Assembly (NCBI GenBank): GCA_030824585.1
Contig: JAVBXM010000042.1
Coordinates: forward strand, 1 to 35,128
Direction of reading: 5' to 3'
Source of the DNA: Phaeospirillum sp.
Lineage (GTDB): Bacteria; Pseudomonadota; Alphaproteobacteria; Rhodospirillales; Magnetospirillaceae
Length of the DNA: 35,128 bases
The number at the start of each line of letters is the position of its first letter. The first letter of the stretch is position 1. The position numbers and the translations under genes are program-made. This document shows positions 33,241 through 35,128 of this stretch, piece by piece. The notes beneath the pieces are model-generated. The model saw only the letters and a list, made by a program, of their open reading frames with translations. It was not told where the DNA came from and did not search any database.

Positions 33241-34719
33241 ATGCGCGTGCTGTTCGCTTCCTCAGAAGTGTTTCCGCTGGTCAAGACCGGGGGGCTGGCC
33301 GACGTGTCGGGGGCGCTTCCCGCCGCCTTGGCCGAGTCCGGGGTGGATGTCCGCATCCTGCTGCCCGGCTATCCCGACGCCATCAAGGAGGCCGGTGCCA
33401 AGAAGGTGGCCGGGCAACTGGGCGATCCGTTCCGCCTGGGCGCCGAGGCCGCGCTGCTGTCCGGCAAGCTGCCCGACAGCGGCGTCCCCGTCTGGCTGGT
33501 GGACTGTCCCGCCTTGTTCGAGCGTGTCGGCGGCCCCTATCAGGACCCGCAGGGCCGCGACTGGCCCGACAACGCGCTCCGCTTCGCCCTGCTGTCGTGG
33601 GCGGCGGCCCATCTGTGCACCGAGGGCAGCCCCGTCAAGTGGCGTCCCCAGGTGCTGCACGCCAACGACTGGCAGACCGGGCTGGCGGCGGCCTACCTGC
33701 AGGCCTGGAATCCGGTGCAGCGCCCGGCGACGGTGTTCACCATCCACAACATCGCCTATCAGGGCCAGTTTCCGCCGGACATGGTGGCGCGCCTCGGCTT
33801 TCCGCCCGAGATGTATTCCATGGAGGGGTTCGAGTATTACGACACGCTCTCCTTCCTCAAGTCAGGGCTGTTCTATTCCGACCGCATCACCACGGTCAGC
33901 CCGCGCTATGCCAAGGAAATCCAGACTCCGGCCTTCGGCTGCGGCATGGAGGGCCTGCTGGGCCATCGTGCCGGCGATTTGACCGGCATCCTCAACGGCG
34001 CCGATTACCAGGTGTGGGACCCGGCCTCCGACGGCCATCTCGCCCATCCCTATTCTCCCGGCGATGCGGCGGGCAAGGCGCGCAACAAGGCGGCGCTGCA
34101 GGCGGAACTGGGGCTGGCCCCGGACCCGGCCGCGCCGCTGATGGTGATCGTCAGCCGCCTCAACGACCATAAGGGCATGGACCTCGTCCTGGCGGCGCTG
34201 CCCAACATCCTGCGCCTGGGCGCCCAGGTGGCGGTGGTGGGGACCGGCGACCGTCCGCTGGAGGACGGCTTCCGCGCCGCGGCGGCGGCCCATCCCACCC
34301 AGGTGGCGGCCCGCATCGGCTATTCCGAACCCCTGGCGCACCGCATGATGGCCGGCGGCGACATGCTGCTGATGCCGTCGCGCTTCGAGCCTTGCGGCCT
34401 CACCCAGTTCTATGCCTTCCGCTACGGCACGGTGCCGGTGGCCCACGCCACCGGCGGGTTGGCCGACACCTTGGTGGATACCGGCTACGACACCCTGATG
34501 ACCGGCAAGGCCAACGGCTTCGTGTTCGAGCATTGCAACGTGGGGGCCTTCCAGTGGGCGGTGGAACGCGCCGCCGGACTTTATGCCAAGAAGGACCAGT
34601 GGGCCAAGATCGTCAAGTCGTGCATCGCCCAGGATTTCTCGTGGGGCCGCTCGGCGGCGCTCTACCGGGACCTCTACAAGTCGCTGGCCGGCAACGGCAA
34701 GGGGAAGAGGAAGGCATGA
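33241..34719 (+). CDS. glgA: Glycogen synthase GlgA
   Basis: GlgA extends glycogen chains from ADP-glucose. The 492-residue GT5 enzyme has the ADP-glucose site KTGGLADV (15-22), HANDWQTGL, FTIHNIAYQG and the late RFEPCGLTQ with the catalytic Glu and TGGLADTL. It has bacterial GlgA length. Its stop overlaps the glk start (ATGA). Confidence 0.97.
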   Translation: MRVLFASSEVFPLVKTGGLADVSGALPAALAESGVDVRILLPGYPDAIKEAGAKKVAGQLGDPFRLGAEAALLSGKLPDSGVPVWLVDCPALFERVGGPYQDPQGRDWPDNALRFALLSWAAAHLCTEGSPVKWRPQVLHANDWQTGLAAAYLQAWNPVQRPATVFTIHNIAYQGQFPPDMVARLGFPPEMYSMEGFEYYDTLSFLKSGLFYSDRITTVSPRYAKEIQTPAFGCGMEGLLGHRAGDLTGILNGADYQVWDPASDGHLAHPYSPGDAAGKARNKAALQAELGLAPDPAAPLMVIVSRLNDHKGMDLVLAALPNILRLGAQVAVVGTGDRPLEDGFRAAAAAHPTQVAARIGYSEPLAHRMMAGGDMLLMPSRFEPCGLTQFYAFRYGTVPVAHATGGLADTLVDTGYDTLMTGKANGFVFEHCNVGAFQWAVERAAGLYAKKDQWAKIVKSCIAQDFSWGRSAALYRDLYKSLAGNGKGKRKA

Positions 34720-35128
34720 GCGAATTGGTTCTGGTCGCCGATATCGGCGGCACCCATGCCCGCTTCGCCCTGGTGGGCGCCGATGGCGAGGCGGTCAACC
34801 CGGTGGTGTTGCGCTGCGCCGATTACGAGGGGCCGGCTCCGGCCATCAAGGCCTATCTCGCCGACCAGGGGGGAGGGGCGGCGCCCCGGCACGGCGCCTT
34901 CGCCGTGGCCTCGGTGATCGACGGCGACCGCATCGAGCTGACCAATTCCCCCTGGCGCTTTTCCATCGACGCCACGCGGCAGGCCCTGGGGCTCGCGCGG
35001 CTGGAGGTGGTCAACGATTTCACCGCCGTGGCCCTGTCGGTCCGCCACCTGAAGCCCGAGCATCTGGCCGCCGTCGGCGGCGGCGCGGCGCGGCCGGGTT
35101 CGCCCGTGGCCGTGCTGGGGCCGGGGAC
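34716..35128 (+). CDS. glk: Glucokinase (5' part, cut by window edge)
   Basis: Glk phosphorylates glucose with ATP, feeding glycogen through glucose-6-phosphate. The visible 137 codons begin MSELVLVADIGGTHARFALV with the phosphate-binding DIGGTHARF of the bacterial glucokinase family, then LTNSPWRF and VVNDFTAVA with the catalytic Asp. The ATG overlaps the glgA stop by four bases and AGAGGAAGG lies just upstream. The C-terminal half is outside the window. Confidence 0.93.
   Translation, partial: MSELVLVADIGGTHARFALVGADGEAVNPVVLRCADYEGPAPAIKAYLADQGGGAAPRHGAFAVASVIDGDRIELTNSPWRFSIDATRQALGLARLEVVNDFTAVALSVRHLKPEHLAAVGGGAARPGSPVAVLGPG

Overview
This is a high-GC, gene-dense chromosomal segment of an alphaproteobacterium. 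Gene content and order (trpGDC-moaC-moeA; rpsF-rpsR-DUF2232-rplI-dnaB; alr-mlaE-mlaF-radA-cvpA-purF-SDR; fabD-fabG-acpP-fabF-mltG), together with a nitrate-sensor-type chemoreceptor and a glycogen locus, suggest a Rhodospirillales member close to Magnetospirillum. The genus is an inference from style and synteny, not a database match. There are no rRNA or tRNA genes, CRISPR arrays, prophages or insertion sequences that I can see.

Layout. 1-4107 (minus): trpG-trpD-trpC-moaC-moeA, tightly packed with 1- and 4-base stop/start overlaps and a recognisable promoter ahead of trpG; moeA runs off the left edge. 4243-4839 (plus): a short formyltransferase-fold protein. 4840-5900 is the most accessory-looking part: AT-richer DNA, a possible short promoter-terminator transcript, a predicted one-helix membrane peptide, and a BrnT/BrnA toxin-antitoxin pair with a strong promoter and direct-repeat operator, divergent from a DUF4395 membrane protein. 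6331-7592 (minus): PadR-like regulator then radC. 7707-9475 (plus): ELM1-family protein overlapping a secreted trypsin-like protease. 9460-11764 (minus): an unrecognised 441-residue protein, a VOC-fold protein and a macrodomain protein in one translationally coupled unit. 11949-19107 (minus): alr-mlaE-mlaF-radA-cvpA-purF-SDR. 19217-20208 (minus): a membrane protein plus MarR regulator with two identical palindromes at the promoter. 20223-24121 (minus): rpsF-rpsR-DUF2232-rplI, a strong terminator, then dnaB behind three abutting DnaA-box-like 9-mers. 24271-26433 (minus): NIT-domain chemoreceptor. 26732-31197 (plus): fatty-acid synthesis genes and mltG. 31211-33069 (minus): glgC and a flavin-reductase-fold protein; 33241-end (plus): glgA and the start of glk.

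Most of the window is core metabolism and information processing: tryptophan branch, molybdenum cofactor, purine entry step, type II fatty-acid synthesis, cell wall (alr, mltG), lipid-asymmetry transport (mlaEF), replication (dnaB), recombination (radA, radC) and glycogen storage. I found no clearly new multi-gene system. The best candidates for something undescribed are the 441-residue unknown/VOC/macrodomain operon, the short-transcript plus membrane-peptide locus beside brnTA, and several concrete regulatory sites (DnaA boxes before dnaB, twin MarR palindromes, an FNR-like box before the nitrate-type chemoreceptor).
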